Of a DNA stretch of 64,000 nucleotides, positions 59,427 to 64,000 are shown one piece after another. Numbering within the stretch: the first letter of the stretch is position 1; each line of letters begins with the position of its first letter. Below the pieces are notes generated by a model that saw nothing but the letters and a program-made list of their open reading frames with translations, ran no database searches and was not told the DNA's origin. The stretch spans positions 41,175,034-41,239,033 of the forward strand of contig NC_133169.1 of NCBI RefSeq assembly GCF_040802235.1, given 5' to 3'. The position numbers were made by a program, and so were the translations under genes. The DNA comes from Manis javanica. Taxonomy: Eukaryota > Chordata > Mammalia > Pholidota > Manidae.

Positions 59427-61070
59427 TTCTTTTTTTTTTGAGAGGGCATCTCTCATATTTAATGATCAAATGGTTGTTAACAACAATAAAATTCAGTATA
59501 GGGGGGTCAACGCTCAATGTACAATCATTAATCCATCTCAAGCCTAATTCTCGTCAGTCTCCAATCTTCTGAAGCATAACGAGCAAGTTCTTACATGGTG
59601 AACGAATTCTTACATAGTGAATAAATTCTTACATGGTGAACAGTACAAGGGCATTCATCACAGAAACTTTCGGTTTTGATCATGCATTATGACCTATAAA
59701 CAATCAGGTCAAATATGAATATTCGTTTGATTTTGTACTTGATTTATATGTTGATCCCACATTTCTCCTATTATTATTATTTTTATTTTTAATAAAATGC
59801 TGAAGTGGTAGGTAGATGCAAGATAAAGGTAGAAAACATAGTTTAGTGCTGTAAGAGGGCAAATGTAGATGATCAGATGACTAAGTATTAATCCAGGCTA
59901 GACAAGGGCAGCAAGACATCCACGGATACAGAAGATTTCTCTCAAAGCAGGGGGGGGTGAGGTTCTGAGCCTCACCTCTGTTGATCCCCAAATTCTCACC
60001 TGATGGACCCCTGCAACTGTGCCTGTCTTAGGTTGTTCCTCCCTTGAGGAATCTTACCCGTCTCTGGCTAACCAGTCATCTTCCGGGGCCATACAGGGAA
60101 ATGTAAAGTTGGTAAGTGAGAGAGAAGCCATATTGTTTGCAAAGGTTAGCTTTTTACTACTTTGCAGATTTATGCCCTGTGGCTTCTATGCCCAGCACTT
60201 GTCTCGAGGTATCTTTACCACCTGGAGGAATTATGATACTCGGTAAATTCGATATGAGGCACGAATTCTATTTAAGGGTTGTAATTAGGAAGAAGAAAAG
60301 CTATAGATGTAGCATATGAAGGAAACATGGGAGGATTGATTATTTCTTTGACATATCTTCTTGTATAGTACCTTAAGTATGTATAGGTATTAAACTACTA
60401 ACTAATTTGCACACACATATTAACATAATAGGAATACGGTGACATAAACAAAGCAAATCTATAATTACCATCCATCTCCAGTGAAGCCAAGAAAACCATT
60501 TAGGCACCCTAGGCATTTGTGAAAATTTATCTATGATATGATGGATATTGTCCAACTGTACTTGAACCATCAGACAAATTAAAGCAGCCCATTTCTGGGA
60601 TCTGTTCACATCCCATATGTTCTTTTAACCATAGATAGTCTATAGTCATGAGATTTTGGAGTGCTACAACTTGCACCCCTCCCAACTCCTGGTTGAGTTC
60701 CAACAGTACAGATCCGGTCAAATTCGTTGTCTCACTGTATGCACATGCCAGCCTAGACATCTCCCTCCTCATTCCTATGGCAAGTCCAGGAGACAGTGGG
60801 CTGGATGCAGCCACAACCACAGCATCGTCCGGATACCTGTGGAGGCTTTTTGATGATCATCCCCTGGCACAAGTCCTCCAGAGAGTGCTGATGCCGGAAA
60901 CTCCTCCTCATATCGTATCTTAGTTCATTTTCTGCGTATCCAAGCTAGGCCTTGATCTTCTGCATAGAAACAAACAGACCCTTTGCCCACACTTTGACAT
61001 GCCCTCTATACCACTGTACAGAACTCATTGGAGGTCAGCACACAGTAACTGCTTTTTTCTTTTTTTTTTT
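59427..61070 (-). mobile_element. Unclassified poly(A)-tailed retroelement
   Basis: The interval starts with a poly(T) run at about 59428-59438 and ends near another at 61058-61070, suggesting a minus-strand element with an A tail. It contains three tandem units of about 20 bases built on TTCTTACATGGTGAA at 59586-59642. Internal open frames are short and domainless. I recall similar sequence as a high-copy lineage-specific repeat but cannot name it. Confidence 0.5.
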
Positions 61071-61217
61071 TAATTGAGAGAAAGGAATATTATCAGAAAA
61101 GAGTACCTCCATAGCTGATCATCTGACACCCTTTAAGTGATCAACATTAAGGATATTTAAAGCATGCATTGATCTTTGATTAACCAATAGTTTTATCCTG
61201 TCAAGGAGTAATCCCCT

Positions 61218-64000
61218 TTTCTTTCTTTCTTTCTTTCTTTTTTTTTTTTTAATTTTTAATCTACACTTACATGAAGAATACTATGTTTACTATGCTCTCC
61301 CCTATATCAGGTCCCCCCTAACAACCACATTACGGTTACTGTCCAACAGCTTAGCAAAATGTTGTAGAGTCACTACTTGTCCTCTCTGTGTTGTGCAGCC
61401 CACCCTCCACTTTCACTCTCCCCCCCATGCATGCTAATCTTAATAACCCCCTTCTTCTTCCCCCCCCATCCCTCCCTGCCCACCCATCCTCCCCAGATCC
61501 TTTCCCTTTGGTACCCATTAGTCCATTTTTGGGTTCTATAATTCTGCTGCTGTTTTGTTCCTTCAGTTTTTCCTTTGTTCCTATACTCCTCAGATGAGTG
61601 ACATCATTTGGTATTTCTCTTTCTCCGCTTGGCTTATTTCACTGAGCATAATACTCTCCAGCTCCATCCATGTTGCTGCAAATGGTTGGATTTTTCCACT
61701 TCTTATGGCTGAGTAGTATTCCATTGTGTATATGTACCACATCTTCTTTATCAATTCATCTACCGATGGACATTTAGGTTGCTTCCAATTCTTGGCTATT
61801 GTAAATAGTGCTGCGATAAACATAGGGGTGCATCTGTCTTTCTCAAACTTGATTGCTGCGTTCTTAGGGTAAATTCCTAGGAGTGGAATTCCTGGGTCAA
61901 ATGGTAGGTCTGTTTTGAGCCTTTTGATGAAACTCCATACTGCTTTCCACAATGGTTGAACTAATTTACATTCTCACCAGCAGTGTAGGAGGGTTCCCCT
62001 TTCTCCACAGCCTCGCCAACATTTGTTGTTGTTTGTCTTTTGGATGGCAGCTATCCTTACTGGTGTGAGGTGATACCTCATTGAGTTTTAATTTGCATTT
62101 CTCTGATAATTAGCGATGTGGAGCATCTTTTCATGTGTCTCTTGGCCATCTGTATTTCTTTTTTGGAGAACTGTCTGTTCAGTTCCTCTGCCCATTTTTT
62201 AATTGTGTTATTTGTTTTTTGTTTGTTGAGGCGTGTGAGCTCTTTATATATTCTGGATGTCAAGCCTTTATCGGATGTGTCATTTTCAAATATATTCTCC
62301 CACACTGTAGGGTTCCTTTTTGTTCTATTGATGGTGTCTTTCGCTGTACAGAAGCTTTTCAGCTTAATGTAGTCCCACTTGCTCATTTTTGCTGTTGTTT
62401 TCCTTGCCTGGGGAGATATGTTCAAGAAGAGGTCACTCATGTTTATGTCTAAGAGGTTTTTGCCTATGTTTTTTTCCAAGAGTTTAATGGTTTCATGACT
62501 TACATTCAGGTCTTTGATCCATTTTGAGTTTACCTTTGTATATGGGGTTACACAATGGTCCAGTTTCATTCTTCTACATGTAGCTGTCCAGTTTTGCCAG
62601 CACAATCTGTTGAAGAGACTGTCATTTTGCCATTGTATGTCCATGGTTCCTTTATCAAATATTAATTGACCATATATGTTTGGGTTAATTTCTGGGGTCT
62701 CTAATCTGTTCCACTGGTCTGTGGCTCTGTTCTTGTGCCAGTACCAAATTGTCTTGATTACTATGGCTTTGTAGTAGAGCTTGAAGTTGGGGAGTGAGAT
62801 CCCCCCTACTTTATTCTTCTTTTTCAGGATTGCTTTGTCTATTCGGGGTCTTTGGTGTTTCCATATGAATTTTTAAATTATTTGTTCCAATTCATTGAAG
62901 AATGTTGCTGGTAATTTGAGAGGGATTGCATCAAATCTGTATATTGCTTTGGGCAGGATGGTCATTTTGACGATATTAATTCTTCCCAGCCATGAGCATG
63001 AGATGAGTTTCCATTTATTAGTGTCCCCTTTAATTTCTCTTAAGAGTGACTTGTAGTTTTCAGAGTATAAGTCTTTCACTTCCTTGGTTAGGTTTATTCC
63101 TAGGTATTTTATTCTTTTTGATGCAATGGTGAATGGAATTGTTTTCCTGATTTCTCTTTCTATTGATTTGTTGTTAGTGTATAGGAAAGCTACAGATTTC
63201 TGTGTGTTAATTTTGTATCCTGCAACTTTGCTGTATTCGGATATCAGTTCTAGTAGTTTTGGAGTGGAGTCTTTAGGGTTTTTTATGTACAGTATCATAT
63301 CATCTGCAAATAGTGACAGTTTAACTTCTTCTTTACCAGTCTGGATTCCTTGTATTTCTTTGTTTTTTCTGATTGCCGTGGCTAGGACTTCCAGTACTAT
63401 GTTAAATAACAGTGGGGAGCGTGGGCATCCCTGTCTGGTTCCCGATCTCACAGAAAATGCTTTCAGCTTCTCGCTGTTCAGTATAATGCTGGCTGTGGGT
63501 TTATCATATATGGCCTTCATTATGTTGAGGTACTTGCCCTCTATTCCCATTTTGCTGAGAGTTTTTATCATGAATGGATGTTGAATTTTGTCAAATGCTT
63601 TTTCAGCATCTATGGAGATGATCATGTGGTTTTTGTCTTTCTTTTTGTTGATGTGGTGGATGATGTTGATGGATTTTCGAATGTTGTACCATCCTTGCAT
63701 CCCTGGGATGAACCCCACTTGGTCATGGTGTATGATCCTTTTGATATACTGTTGAATTCTGTTTGCTAATATTTTATTGAGTATTTTTGCATCTACATTC
63801 ATCAGGGATATTGGTCTGTAATTTTCTTTTTTGGTGGGGTCTTTGCCTGGTTTTGGTATTAGGGTGATGTTGGCCTCATAGAATGAGTTTGGGAGTATTC
63901 CCTCTTCTTCTATTTTGTGGAACACTTTAAGGAGAATGGGTATTATGTCTTCTCTGTGTGTCTGATAAAATTCCGAGGTAAATCCGTCCGGCCCCGGGGT
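61218..64000 (-). mobile_element. Large L1 element, 3' part, running off the window
   Basis: An antisense poly(A) with (CTTT)n at 61218-61250 and the 3' UTR to about 61590 are followed by ORF2 in pieces. 61590-61952 is the C-terminal end (KMWYIYTMEYYSAI...). 62078-62644 lies in the same frame as the reverse transcriptase segment 62873-63925, which has the [10 protein letters not shown] catalytic motif. At least one stop and one frameshift separate the pieces. The endonuclease, ORF1 and 5' end lie beyond the window. It is recently inserted by its look, but this ORF2 is not intact. Confidence 0.9.
62873..63925 (-). pseudogene. L1 ORF2 reverse transcriptase fragment
   Basis: A 350-codon open frame with the LINE-1 reverse transcriptase core: [19 protein letters not shown], then [26 protein letters not shown] and [12 protein letters not shown]. 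The two catalytic Asp residues of FADD are present. The frame is open at its 5' side near the window end and closes at 62873. It is part of the L1 above. Confidence 0.9.

Noticed and set aside
1-64000. Bacterial-type features such as CRISPR arrays, operons or ribosome binding sites
   Set aside because: None are seen, and the sequence is clearly mammalian.

Overview
This window is vertebrate, and specifically placental mammal, nuclear DNA. It has a six-exon gene with canonical GT/AG splice sites, single-exon olfactory receptor genes, mammalian MIR/L2 relics, HAL1 and L1 elements, and endogenous retroviruses. The L1 3'-end types point to a laurasiatherian. No carnivore, bat, horse or ruminant lineage SINE was recognised. 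The repeats loosely recall pangolin, but that is a weak recollection rather than a demonstration.

Layout. 2.7-14.1 kb, minus strand: a complete TRIM58 gene. Its six coding exons join in phase to 486 codons, the length I recall for human TRIM58. A CpG-rich first exon encodes RING and B-box, and the last exon encodes PRY-SPRY. An LTR begins about 175 bp upstream of its start codon. 23.8-24.8 kb, plus strand: intact OR11L1. TRIM58 and OR11L1 are head to head, as at human 1q44. 29-36 kb: a cluster of solo LTRs of one family in alternating orientation. 35.9-43.7 kb, plus strand: a degenerate gammaretrovirus-like provirus with a tRNA-Glu-type primer binding site, broken gag, pro and pol, a remnant of the env transmembrane subunit, and both LTRs. 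39.0-40.4 kb, minus strand, inside that provirus's pol: a solo LTR of about 1.34 kb whose U3 carries a long, broken reading frame resembling the superantigen (Sag) gene of mouse mammary tumour virus-type betaretroviruses. 49.9-50.9 kb, minus strand: an intact OR14-family receptor. 56.6-58.5 kb: a HAL1/L1 ORF1 element. 59.4-61.1 kb: an unclassified poly(A)-tailed element. 61.2 kb to the window end: a large minus-strand L1 carrying reverse transcriptase.

Only three cellular genes look functional: TRIM58, OR11L1 and the OR14-family receptor. TRIM58 is an erythroid E3 ubiquitin ligase embedded in an olfactory receptor cluster. The receptors are independent chemosensory genes and do not form a pathway with it. 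The rest is layered retroelement sequence. The item most worth pursuing is the Sag-bearing solo LTR, because retroviral superantigen genes are classically known from mouse.
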